Shown piece after piece: positions 1-29,520 of a DNA stretch of 64,000 bases (its first letter is position 1; every line of letters starts with the position of its first letter). Source of the stretch: Angiostrongylus vasorum. Taxonomy: Eukaryota > Nematoda > Chromadorea > Rhabditida > Metastrongylidae. Both the position numbers and the translations under genes were made by a program. The notes beneath the pieces are model-generated. The model searched no databases. It was not told where the DNA came from and saw only the letters and a program-made list of their open reading frames with translations. The stretch covers positions 124,001-188,000 of the forward strand of contig JADANN010000242.1 of assembly GCA_018806985.1 (NCBI GenBank), read 5' to 3'.

Positions 1-130
1 AGGTTCGCTTATCAAGTTGTACTACAGAACATCTTACAGAGCAATAGGGACATGTTCACACCGATTTTTTTTTCCCATTTTTCTCTTTTCTTCGCATTTG
101 AAAGGTTTTTGTTCCAACGAAATACTTGCT

Positions 131-522
131 TACTTACTTGGATACTTAGACGGCCCGTCCTCACTAATTGTGCGGGCCCCAGCATCAATTCCAGTTTTTC
201 GGAGTTTTGCCGGGTTAGCCACTGTGGTTCACTGGAGACCCGAGGTCAGCCTGGCCAAAGCCTGCCCCCTGGTCGTCACCACCAAAGGCAGTCGCAGCCC
301 TTGTGGATCCGAGTGCGTGCGGTTTACCACCATGCGACCAGTTTCATACCAGGACGGCAGTGGATCATGGTATTGGTTCTCTCTTAGCCAGGCTTCCTGA
401 TGGAAACGCTGGGCTCCTTATCTTGGGAGACCCTGCCGGAAGGACAATCTCACCGTTGCACATCGCACTCCGACACCCAAGAACACCTGCCAGCCACGAT
501 GATATGGTAAACCGTCGGGTCG
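131..522 (+). repeat. Interspersed repeat family A, copy 1
   Basis: This block of about 390 bp recurs near 6836, 32227 (reverse), 50588 and 55514 (reverse). It runs from a GGATACTTAGACGG-like start, through TGTGCGGGCC and CAGCCTGGCCAAAG, to CAGCCACGATGA and GGTAAA. Its short open frames are stop-ridden and differ between copies, so it is non-coding. It would lie in the NNT intron before the first exon seen here. The class is unknown. It could be a retroelement tail or a non-autonomous DNA element. Confidence 0.75.
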
Positions 523-772
523 TTTAGGGAAATAGCTTTCTATTAATCTAAAGTAAAGTATTCTTCCTAAAAATAGGATATCGGTGTCCAAAGTGAGATT
601 TAAGAAGAAGAATTATGCCACTAACAAACATTTATGATTGAACGGAAGCGTGTTGAATTAAATTACCATGTTTTAGGGTTTCGTCTTGTTTCCAGAAGAT
701 TTTGACATCTTGGTTCTTTTTAGCATTTTATCACCACAAGCCAGGTTGAAACATTACAAGTATGTTTTTAAG

Positions 773-18963
<18,191 letters not shown>

Positions 18964-20231
18964 GAGACGAAGGCATTGTTGATCGAGATTTCAGTGCCTT
19001 AGTAACTATGGCTTATTTTACCTATACTTGTATTACCGCTATTATATTTCACTCGTTAGTGTGATATCCAGACTTATTTGTCTATGTCTACGTAAAATAA
19101 GTAAAAGTGTTATAAAGTTAATCATGACCTTCAATGGATCTCATCGAGTGAATCAGCACTAGTAGCGGTGAGGTTATTACCTCAATTATTTGAATCTAGT
19201 GTATGCTTAGATTTTTATTTATAACTCAAAAGATTATGTCTAGCAAACTGTTTCTACCATGTTTTATCGACAGTGAGTAACTCAGTTTTTTACTACTTGC
19301 TGCCGTGTGAGTGATACAGCAGAATAGTTGACCGGGTTATTTGAATACGTACGTCGGTGGTTCGTGAAAAGAACAAATTTGCCCCAGTTCGTAGCATAAT
19401 CCTTCAATTCTTATCAGAAAATCTACAGTATGTTTGCATAAGTCCATTCAGTATTCTTGAATTGGGTGTCTCATAGTTGTTTGTGTTTCTTTTCTATAGG
19501 AAAGGCCGCTGTCACATAAATCGTAACACAATGAGAATCGCGACTATCTTGTCCTTGTTCGAATTGTTTTATGTAGAGGTAAGATCAACAATATTAAGGT
19601 TATTTTGGCCGAGGCGTACGATCTTCTGGAAAGGGAACTCTACACACTCTGTAGAATCTGACGTAAGCTGAGGAATTAAGGATGGATTAGGTATGAAATT
19701 GCTTACGAAATTCATCCTGCACGTCGTTAGGTGGAATTCGCGCTTCCGCTATCTGGCGGTCATTTGTGGATTTCGAAAGGTGGTTCTGTCTAAACCGCCA
19801 TGATTATGATATTGTTGTGTCATATTGCTCTCATTGGTGGAATCTACGTGCTGTGACACTACATTTAGAGACATCTGCTTACTCTTCTGTTAATAATGAA
19901 AATGTTGAAGAGACATCTGTCCGTTCTCCAGTTGGTCTTAGTTGTATTCTCCTTACTGTGGCGGGTAATAGTATTATGCGTAATGTGGCGGTTGGTAATA
20001 ACTGGGTTTTTCGTGCTTTTGGGTTTTCTGTGGGGGCATCCGCCCACTTGCCACTTGGTCACAGTAGCATTCTCCGTACTGTGGAACTTGATAATAGGGT
20101 ATTCTCCATATTATAGTACTTGGTAATAAGGGTATTCTGCGTACTGTTCACCTTATGGGAGCATATGTCCACTGGCTTTGTTGTCATGGGTTGTATCGAT
20201 ATGCTGTAAAGTAGATAAACCCTTTTACATC

Positions 20232-20402
20232 GATGGGTGAGCAAATTGGTACCAGATTTGTCTGGGAGGATAGCAGCACCAATTTGAAACGACAATAGGC
20301 CACTGCGAGGTGTTATATAGATCAGATCAATCACCTTTGCTATGCTTGGTGTGGTCTAATGCTTTCCGCATCCCTTAAAGATTGATCAACGATGGACGCT
20401 TT
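20232..20402 (+). repeat. SINE family B-related fragment
   Basis: It keeps GAGCAAATTGGTACCAGATTTGTCTG in part, GGATAGCAGCACC and the GATTGATCAACG end, but lacks the tRNA head. It resembles the divergent copy at 58440-58660 (shared AATCACCTTT and CGCATCCCT segments), so the two may belong to a subfamily. Confidence 0.6.
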
Positions 20403-20574
20403 TCGCTTTATTGCTGTCTTGAGTACATCAAGCGGCAGAATTTTTAGCCATTGTTTTCACACCTCCGTTTTCACTATAATGAGCATGACTTTGGTGTGGT
20501 TAGTGTCTTTTTTGTCATTCGTAAGCCCGATAGGTATCATAACTTTTTCGTGTTCACCTATCTTATATTCTATG

Positions 20575-20745
20575 CAAATTACACCACGAAATACAACCAG
20601 AACGTTGCTGAGATATTTACAGAACTCCTGACCGCAGGTGGCTGCAGTGGGGAACGAACGCGCTATAGTCTTTCCAGGGGCTAACGCGTTCACCACCACA
20701 CCATGCGGTTCGTTCGTTTCGCCTGTCTCTCAGCTAGTTCTATTA
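20575..20745 (-). repeat. SINE family E, antisense fragment
   Basis: It carries GCTGAGATATTTACAGAACTC, CGAACGCGCTATAGTC and CACCACACCATGCGG, as in the copies at 33890 and 51700. On the reverse strand these are the A-box and B-box regions of family E. Confidence 0.6.
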
Positions 20746-22430
20746 CACCATGCATACTATATCTACGTCCTTGTTTAGTAGCTTTAAAATACTCGTGCAG
20801 CTGTCAGGAGCAGATATGGTGGAATAAGCATTATTCAACCATGTTAAAAAAGCATTAAGATAGAGAATATATCTACATGACTTCTTTCTATAATATGGTA
20901 TTGATAGTGTAAAACGTAGGGATGCATCTGGATAGATTGCTTTCCTCGTTATTTTTTCCTTCCTCCTCATTCAGTTCATCAACATTGTTTTTCTGGCATT
21001 TTCGAAATTTCTAGAGAGTTATGCCCTGCTAGACTTTTCCAAAGTGGAAAGGATGGTCACCGTAGTGGATTCGTTGTGGAAGAAAACGAATGAATGTGAT
21101 AAGTAATAGTTTTTAAGGCAGTCACATTTTGCACATTAAGTACTAATGACGTCTCTCAGCATCTGTACGACGGCAACGCTAAGATCTGAGCGACACTTGG
21201 CCTGAAGGGGCCATGTGCTACTCGCTGCTTCCCTCGCTGTCGATCGATGCCCGCCGGCCGAAGCTTTCATCGGGTTGAGTGCGTTCGTACGATGTGTGCG
21301 AAGTTCATCTGATATTACAGCCTTCCTTGAAATGTCTTGGGTCGAGTAGTGTCTACAGAAGTGTAGGCTTTCTCATAGGAAAATAGCGAACAACTCACTG
21401 AGCCAAACGCAATAGCACTCAGATCTGATGCCGAAAAAAAATTTTCGCATCCGGCGGCACAACGATTGGCTCTGCGTGGAGGTTTTGAAATGGACTTCGA
21501 GGATTTGTGTTTTACTTTCCGATTACTACTGCGTTTCATACTAGCGAAGTCGTTGTTCGAATAATGTGCTTTTTTACAGCTCTTCTTCATAAAACGTCTA
21601 TTGTTTCTTGGATTCACTTCTCATCATTACCACTCATGTTTCCATAAGGCAAGATAGCCATTATCGTTTTTCGGCCGTTAAGCACTAGCATTATTTTTTC
21701 CACGTTTATTTCAGTTTTAAGCGACTCAGCTCATCAATTTTGTTCAAAGATTGTTCTCTTTAAATCCATTTATCCTTTTTTTTTCGTATTCTGTTGCCAA
21801 ATTCATCTTTTTTAAATGACTTTTCTTCAGACCTAATTTTTATGTTATCTTTTGAAAAGCTAGTGCAGCTATAACTTTTGTGGCATTCGTTGTTTTATCA
21901 TCGTTTCCCTAGAAATTGCATTCAGTGACTTTTTAAGCTGTCTGTTATCAGTTATATGTTAAAGCGCGCTCAGTTATGTTTTAAGTGTTTTGTTCGTATA
22001 TCCCTATTGTTCTCTATGCGGCTTAGTTGTTTATACTTCTGCTCATTTTCTTTAGTGTTGTGCTTTTCGTTTGGTCACGGAAACTCACCAACGAAACATA
22101 CTGATTATTCCGGGCAACGGCAATTGTCTGGAATTTTTCGGAATCATTTTGTTCTCTCCGTGATATTTCGCTCTTATGTGCTTCACTCTTGCGACATTCG
22201 GACGCTGAAATCCGCTCTGAAATGTTGACTTTTCCGCCGAAGCGCATCTTTTACTGAAATATTTTATCGTATGTTTCATGTTAAAGCCCTAAAGAAATAA
22301 AGTTTTATGGTATCAGTAACATTATTGAATACAGGAATTGTCGCTTTTCTGAATTACTTTCGTGCTAATTTATTCTCCTGGTGTAATATTTCATTGTTTT
22401 TGTGTCTCATCACCAACACCTTTCATGTTT

Positions 22431-22439
22431 TCAGTTGCA
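22431..22439 (+). promoter_or_regulatory. Probable spliced-leader trans-splice acceptor of the Ly6-like gene
   Basis: TTTTCAG ends at 22434, only 5 nt (TTGCA) before the ATG at 22440, and nothing upstream looks like a matching coding exon. A strong acceptor immediately before a signal-peptide ATG is the expected arrangement for SL1 trans-splicing in nematodes. Confidence 0.65.
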
Positions 22440-25400
22440 ATGAAACTCGCTTCCGTCGTCGCACTTGTCTTCTTGCTGGGAGTCACTTATATTCGGTACA
22501 CAATTTCTTTTTCGTATTAGTTAAACCTATCGCTAGCGCACTTCTCAAAGTTGTACTTAACATGGAATAGGGTTGCTGAACGAACGAGGTTTCAACTTGC
22601 TTGCGTCAGAAGTATAGTGAATCTGTTGCTCGATTCCTGACATATCACTTTTGACGTAAAAAACGTTCTTTTTAAATGTATTTACATCAAAGAATTCTGC
22701 ACGGTGAGTATTTGGAAATTTTTTATATTCGGATAGTTATATGGAATCTTATGCTTGACAACTGAAATTGAATAAAAAGTGAGGCTGCTTATTTTTTTTC
22801 AGTTAAACCGTGTTAATTTTTAATGAGTTCGGCCCTGTCTAACGTATCATACAAATTCGCTACCATATGCACTGATACCAATCCACAGATAAAGTATTAA
22901 ATTTATGTCTTGATTTCAGTGGACTTCCTTCGGGTTTTCTCCACATTCTTCCACGTAGAGCTTTTTCTCTACTTTTTTTATGTGCTGTCATTCGCTTAAA
23001 GAACACAGATGTGGTTCAGTTGGTGATTCGTGAAAAGGTATTCCCTGCGCCTATTAATTTGCAGAAAGCCACTCTTCATGCGAGTTGCGAGTTTGTTCTT
23101 TCGGCGTGAACACTATTTCCGGAGAAAAGAGTTCATGAAGACGGTTTATCCCAACCATATGAACGACTGCTGTTGAGGAGTGTACGGAGACATTTCGAGG
23201 AGGACAGACAGGGTGCTCGCTCATCACCGTGTTTTCACGCAGTCTTTTGTTGAGAACATTATTGATGCTTAACTCCTTTTTACTCACATATGGCTGAAAA
23301 TAGAGGATCTATAAAGATGCCGAGATATGTGCGAGATTTGTTGTTCAGTTGCCTATCAAAGGCCGACAGCATCGTGGTTGGACGATGGACGAAACTTCTT
23401 TCATCAAATAAAGGTGTCAGAAATGTCCAAAAACAGGGCGGTGCATAGAAGAACGTAGGGCGCCGGTAGAAAATAAAATAAAAGTCATTGAGGTTACAAG
23501 GAAGAGGCGGAATAGGACATAACGGATTCTGACCACTGAATTTAATGCATGCCACCCGTGTGAAAAAATTAGGGGTAGACTCGCGCTGCAAAATTTGATG
23601 TGTCTATGGATGCCTCAATACCATTTTTCTTATAAAGTTAACTATATTACACGACATTTAAACGCTGTGTAATTAGAGCAGTGGTATGCTAAAATTTTGG
23701 CAACGCTTGTCCTGAAAAACTCTACTATTTTGGGATAGTATGTTTCCCTATTAGACAAAGTGCACCTTCATCACTCACATTTGGCTCGATGTAGTAATTG
23801 TCGTGAGTGGATGTCAACTCGTTTTCTATGTGGTTGTATATTTCACCGTATAGATGTTTTTAATCCAGTTTTTGTAATCACTCGATAGCTCATTGAACGC
23901 AGGTCGTAGTCTTGGGTATCGGGTCTGCTGACCCATTCTGTATAGGTAATAATTTCCATGCAAAGAATCAGGGAACTGCTCTTTGGTCGAATTCATTTCA
24001 CGGATGAGGGACTATTGCTCATGCAGAGAACGGCTGCTAGAGAGGCTGTTGTCATTTAGAAGAGAGGTGATTGGTGATAAGTGGCGTGCCTCTAGAAAAG
24101 CTCTAAAATGATTGATAATTGAGTGTGTCATCTTGAACGGCAGACACTTTAACGTCAGCATGCCTAATAATCGCTTTCGTTGAGATGAACACACATCATT
24201 TGCTGCCAAAATTGATGGGTGGTCCATTGTTCTCAGTGGTAATAAGTAGTTGTCAGAAATATCATCACAGCTTGTAACGAGTATGTCTAATTGATTTTAT
24301 TAGAAGTACAAAACGATAAAAATGGGAATCTGGCATTATTGTCGGAGTTAATAAAAACTTGAATTCCTCACTTTCTAATTGCTTTGTGATTTAACGACGC
24401 ATTTGATAGGTCCTAACTGCGTTTAGTGCGGAATATTTGTGCTATCAGTGTGTCTCATCGACTGATGATCAGGAAGATTGTGATAAAAGCGATTTGGAGA
24501 AGTTGAAGCCATTTATCAAGGCAAGTGAATCTCTCATTAGTTGAATATTATGATCGATTATCTCCAACTCTTTCCCTAGGATTTTTGTTCAAGCCATATT
24601 GCTTTCAGACAAGCTGCAAACTTAATAGTTGAAACACTGTAAGGCTAGTTTGAGTTTCACTGCACAATTCCAAACTTGATTATTCTGAAATGCTGTTTCC
24701 CTGTTTCCTGCCAATGGCGTAGTATTCATGAAACACGTATTAGAATAGAGACTGTTATTTCATCGGGAACAGTCAAAGTTAATGGAGCTTAAGAAGCTTA
24801 CTAACTAACGGCTTTTACCATTTTAGACGACGCGAATCTTTAAATTTTGTTTTATCAAGGCATGTCCCGTTCTCGAAGAAGGATCGTACAAAGGATCTAA
24901 GGCGAAAGGTTGCAGGAAGATTATTCAGGTATGCATGCTAATGTAGTTGAAATGCAATTATAAAAAAAATAATTGGCAAGGGATGTGAAGGTGTGTTTTC
25001 ATTTTTTTTCTTTTTTTCTTTTCTCCTTATTATCCGATTACAGACAGTCGAAAGTAAGAGGTCGATTATACGTGAATGCGCGTATTCTGGGGATGTGGTG
25101 GACGGACAAAAGAAAACCGGCAACTGGGGCATAAATATGTACTACTATCAATGCGAAAATACGGTAAAACGTTAAGACATTTTTTACTTACCATTTTACA
25201 AACTTCATACGTCACAATAATTATTTAGAAAGTTGTCAAAATTTGACAACACATATCTAAGTATGTTGCACGATGCACTTGCTTTTCGCTCTATGTTGAA
25301 GTTGTCATGTTTCAAACTAGCACCATAATATAGTAGGTGAAAAAATTTCAAAGCTTTGATGTTAGAAGGGCAAATCCTTCTGGCAAGTACTAGAATCTGA

Positions 25401-26816
25401 TTTCTGATGAGTTCCAGACATATGGAAAGTCGGTAAGGTCGTTTTTAACACTGAACGTGAATCGTGTAAAATTATGTCGTTCTCGTAATAAAAACACAAT
25501 AAGCGCTTAAAATCTACAGGAAAATTCTTGAGAAAATCAAAATTAAAATCTACAGGGCTCAAATTTTTCAAGTCAAACTACACTTGAAAGCTGAATTGCC
25601 TATAGTGCAATCTTCTAATTTACTTGTTTGGTCAGATTAGCTAGCTGGACTACCTACTAAACTTCGCTCACTTTTTTAGCCACATTTACGTTCAGCTAAC
25701 TCAAATTATTGACTATTGAATTCGCTCTGTGAAACGAACTGCGTGCTCGACAGAAACAGCAATCAGCTTTCATCCTGAAGGATCAGAGGTGTTCGGTAGT
25801 TAAGCGACGATGAATGGGGTGGCTCGTTATGCACCGACGAACTTGTGCAGCACGTCTCGTTTGTCATTGCGCTCTATCACATACCTCCAGAAACTGACTG
25901 GACAGAATTATTGCTGCGATCCATGCAGGAGTTTCAAATGCTCTGTGCAGATAAATTTCGAAATTTGGCTTCTTTTCCTTGTAAAGTCAGAATTTACTAA
26001 CGCTTCTACAGCGATATAAATCGTATGCGAAGCCTCAATTCATGACGCATGTTGTTAATTGGATTAAAACACACTAAAACATACAAATCTTTTCCAGTAA
26101 TAAATAATTTTTTCCATCCTGTCATGATGAGATTCGGTTTTCTCGTTCTCGAGAGTACAATTTTTTTTTTCGTAGTTTTCGTAGAGACTCGCATTTTGGC
26201 AGTGAAGCGATTGAACAAACAAGATTGAGTCCAGCTGCACGCAGTGTCTTCGCCAAATGCATACTTGACGTTTCCCGATGCGGCGAAATTCTGGATTTTC
26301 CTCTGGATTTTCCGAGTGTATGAATTCTAAACAAATTTGAAGTGAATTTAATGCTTTACAACTATTTATACCTTTAGATCTGCAGCGTAAAATTACGTAC
26401 TGAAATCTGTAAAGTCTGGTGATCCCCAAGTACTCTAGTTATTAAAAACCCAACATGAGTTTTTTTTGGGTTAATACCTTTCCGATCTGCTAGTGGTTCT
26501 TGGGTGTAATCTGTTTATTTATCCATTGTGGATGAAAGCGCCCAACAGTTTCATCTTCGAATAGGATTTCGTTGCATCTAAGAAGATCAAATTTAAAGAA
26601 CTCCATTGTTTCGTATAGAGCCCATATTGGTATCTGGTATACGTAGAAATTCTTTTAAAAGGTCGCAAATAAACCGACAATCGAGTGAAATTTTCCGAAA
26701 CGATTCTTGAAGTATCACTGCTACTTTAGGGTAACGATCCATGCAATGGAGCTTGGAGTGCTGCTGTTACAGCTCTGCCTTTGTTAGTAAGCGTTAAGGT
26801 GTTGCTCTTCAACTAG
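22440..26816 (+). CDS. Ly6/quiver-like secreted, probably GPI-anchored protein, 141 aa
   Basis: I joined five exons with matching phases: 22440-22495, 24427-24520, 24860-24928, 25044-25163 and 26730-26816 (stop TAG). Exon 1 encodes a signal peptide (MKLASVVALVFLLGVTYI). The mature part begins about AEYLCYQC and has eight cysteines in the pattern CYQC...EDC...ACP...GCR...ECAYSG...YYQCEN...DPCNGA. The CYxC start and the final CN pair are hallmarks of the Ly6/uPAR three-finger fold, and the spacing is closest to the quiver/sleepless type. The C-terminus (AVTALPLLVSVKVLLFN) is hydrophobic and fits a GPI signal, so the protein probably sits on the outer cell surface. Known relatives modulate ion channels and receptors, but this one's role is unknown. 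Intron 2 has a GC donor (AAG|GCAAGT). Intron 1 is 1.9 kb. Confidence 0.85.
24521..24526 (+). promoter_or_regulatory. GC-AG intron donor in the Ly6-like gene
   Basis: Exon 2 ends ATCAAG and the intron starts GCAAGT. The flanking bases are the optimal AG|GCAAGT context typical of real GC donors. Keeping the frame to the next exon (GCATGTCCC, acceptor TTATCAAG) requires splicing exactly here. Confidence 0.75.
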
Positions 26817-27691
26817 AGCGCCTATCGTCGTGATAATTTGTTCACCTTCCGTAAGAATCACCTTTAATATGATTGATTCTAGTCCTCACTGATAATTATC
26901 CTTATTCGAATCTGGTGATAAGACAAATGTTTCAAGTGCCCAACCTATTCAGTTTGTATTTTCTTTTCGCCTTTCATGATAATTCTCTTATTTTTAAGTG
27001 CTACAGTTATTCTAGCGGTGTCGTTGTTGTGACTCACAGAAACTCGATTTCACGAAGAGTTCTAGTTTCTTCATTTTTATATAGGACTTTTAATACACGA
27101 TGTAAAAAGTAGATCTGGAATATCTTTGGATATGTTTTATATGTGTGGTGATATTAAATTCCTTGGAAAAAGTTTGTCACTAGGATTGAGATATGAATAA
27201 ACGTTTTATTTATTCGCCTTAGGTACCCTACCAACCTTACACTAATGGTTGACGAAGTAGAATTCCACTAGACGCGCTTCTGAATTGAGAAATAATCCAG
27301 AGGAATTTGTTATTGGCAGGTCCCTCAGCATAAGAAGAACAAAAAATCAGAAAGAGTGGAAGCTTCAACCATGATTGTAGGCAAGTAATAGGTAAGCGCA
27401 CAAAGTTGAGCTTCTTATCCACAGTCTATGGTAAGAATAGAAAGAAATGGAAACAGTTCGTGGAAGATTTCCACGTTGGATAATCTAAACATAAACAACA
27501 CTGAAAGGAAATGAATGAGTCAAGTTGCAGATAACTACATAAAGAGTGTCGCTCTTTGTTTTACAACACTGCATAATGTGAACGCAGTACTTTACAGTGA
27601 GTTTGGTGTTGTTCATCAAAAACAGACGATAGCCTAGAAAGAAGCACGGATAGAACACGTCGCAAGAAATAGTTCGGAAAGTGATAGAACG
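26817..27691. other. Spacer between convergent genes
   Basis: This lies between the Ly6-like stop and the stop of the minus-strand LRR-like gene. It therefore holds two 3' UTRs facing each other. AATAAA is seen at about 27196 (plus) and as TTTATT at about 27205 (minus-strand signal). No other feature is visible. Confidence 0.5.
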
Positions 27692-28429
27692 TTAGGGTCC
27701 TGTTGCGACCTCTACACTGATCGTTTCTGGTTGCTCACTACTATCCGAGACAGACTGAGCCGCTGACTGCGGTAATGACTGCGAGGATGAGCCATTTTGC
27801 TCTTCATCAAAATCGCCAATCATTGCCTTTAAACCGACGATTTCGCCTCGAACAACAAGTAGTTGGGGAAGATTTCTGAAGTCTTCGAGCACTTCATAGT
27901 TTCTACATCCATGCACGATTACCTTTTTGAGTGTGGTGTGATTAGCCAAATCTACGACTGTGGCGCGGTTAATCTTTTCAAGGTCTAATTCACGAAGGTA
28001 GATGAACTGGAGTTTCGGCATACATTTAGCCATATAGGAGAAAATCGAATCGGGCAGAAAAGGATAGTCGACTGGGCGATCGACTATGCACATTCGCTCT
28101 ACCCTCTGTTCAAACTTGTTCAGTATGGCCATTAGTGGTCCCTAAACGATAACAGATTCCACGGTGGTTCTTCCCTAGAGTCAAAACAGTGGCAAATTAA
28201 AATACTTCATCTTTTGTGCCAATTACATGCCCTAGATACTATAAGTGATGCACTGTGGGACATTTCTTCCATCAAATCCATGAACCACATAATGAGTAGG
28301 TATTTCTTGTCATGTATTTCTGAACTCTAGCCAAAAAGATTCTAGAAATGTTGTCTTTTACAAATATTGTAGTAATACCTTCCAAATGAGAACCTCAGAG
28401 GCTGTGATGATGTTTGTAATGTATTGTTC
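27692..28429 (-). CDS. C-terminal part of an LRR/F-box-like protein (two exons)
   Basis: Two minus-strand exons fit in phase 0. One is 28379-28429 (ITNIITASEVLIWK, acceptor CACTCAG, donor GTATTA). The other is 27692-28141, starting GPLMAILNKFEQRVERMC and ending at a stop. The long exon reads like degenerate leucine-rich repeats (CMPKLQFIYLRELDLEKI, then LANHTTLKKVIVHGC, then FRNLPQLLVVRGE). It is followed by a low-complexity S/Q/E tail. Such a layout is common at the end of nematode F-box and LRR proteins. A frame at 28505-28745 ending RCAPNI could be the preceding exon, but it has no good donor. The N-terminus was not found. The family call is tentative, although the second exon is a convincing coding exon. 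Confidence 0.5.
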
Positions 28430-29398
28430 CTGAGTGGTGCAGAAGTGAATAAAGTGAATGGAATTTTTTTCCTATCAGTAAATGGATTCATTTTTCTTTA
28501 AGCGTCATATGTTAGGCGCACAACGCTGCACAACTTGGTCATTTTTATAGCGAAGTGTTCTTGCCTTTTTGTATAACACTGAAATGGAAGCAAAAAAAGG
28601 GGGATGAGTAGCGGCAGGGGTGCATGAGGACTCCCAAATTTTAATGTTTTCAAGCGGCGCCGTCGTCATTAGCGCACAAATTACAATCTTCTTGGTACGG
28701 TGTTCAAGCGATTTTAAAGCTGCATCTACCCGATATTCGAAAGCTATTTTAGATACCAAGTTGAATCATTAAAGAACTATGATGGCATGCTTTCTTAATA
28801 GCGAAGCAACGGCAGATATTTGTAAACGCTAGTAAAAGCGAAATAAAAGCTTGAATGCGGGTTTCTCACGACGAAATGGACTGGAGTAATGCAATACTGG
28901 ATGGCTTCGCCAAAACTGGGCAATTACATTTATGAATCCCACCACATACTCTGGAAAATGGAATAGATCCGCATGAGGTTTCAAGGAATACTCTTTCTTC
29001 TCTTTCTTGCTGTTTCTCCTGTTCTCCTTCCTCTCTTTTGCTTCTGCTATTCTGCGTTGTTTCCCCGAAAGTATTGAGTAATATTAAGAGTTATGCGTTT
29101 ACATTGGCACTGTTCCATGTTGTCGCTTTCCCATGAAAAAACATATCCCTATTTTTTTTCACAGAGAATTTATGAACAAAGTACTCGCTGGTTTTCTACA
29201 CTTTGAAATGGAGATAATGGAGAGAGCAATGTCATCGGCATTACAGCACAAATCTATGGTGTAATTAACGCTACTTGAATAAGGAAAGAACGACGCATTA
29301 ATGCACCGTGTTAGCAAGTACGATACTTAGGTAAACGTATTTTAACACGACAATTGTGAGTCGTTCTTGGAATTGATGTGCAGTCTCGATTTCGTGAG

Positions 29399-29520
29399 CT
29401 ATGGATCTTCGATGGTCTTCGGGACGTCGGACGCAACTTCATGTGGTTTCGCTGGTTCGTGCAGCAGCGCAATTGACAAAACAACGATGTCCGTCGGCTC
29501 TCCGGCCTGCTCGTGCTTGA
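29399..29520 (-). CDS. Possible terminal exon of an unidentified protein
   Basis: On the minus strand, after TGCAATCCAG, a 39-codon frame runs through EPTDIVVLSIALLHEPAKPH to TIEDP and a TAG stop. It is clearly richer in G+C than its surroundings. A different frame is open over the same bases (158 codons from 29787), so which one is used is unclear. No neighbouring exon was found, so it could be chance. Confidence 0.2.

Larger units (their letters stand above)
18964..22433. other. Intergenic region between NNT and the Ly6-like gene
   Basis: This holds the NNT 3' UTR, about 3.5 kb of spacer and presumably the Ly6 gene promoter. I see a partial SINE B at 20232-20402 and a partial SINE E at 20575-20745. 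A GC-rich patch lies at about 21150-21310, containing GCCCGCCGGCCGAAGC. A 100-codon minus-strand frame at 21315-21617 is basic and serine-rich and unlike anything I know. No clear poly(A) signal stands out close to the NNT stop. Confidence 0.6.
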
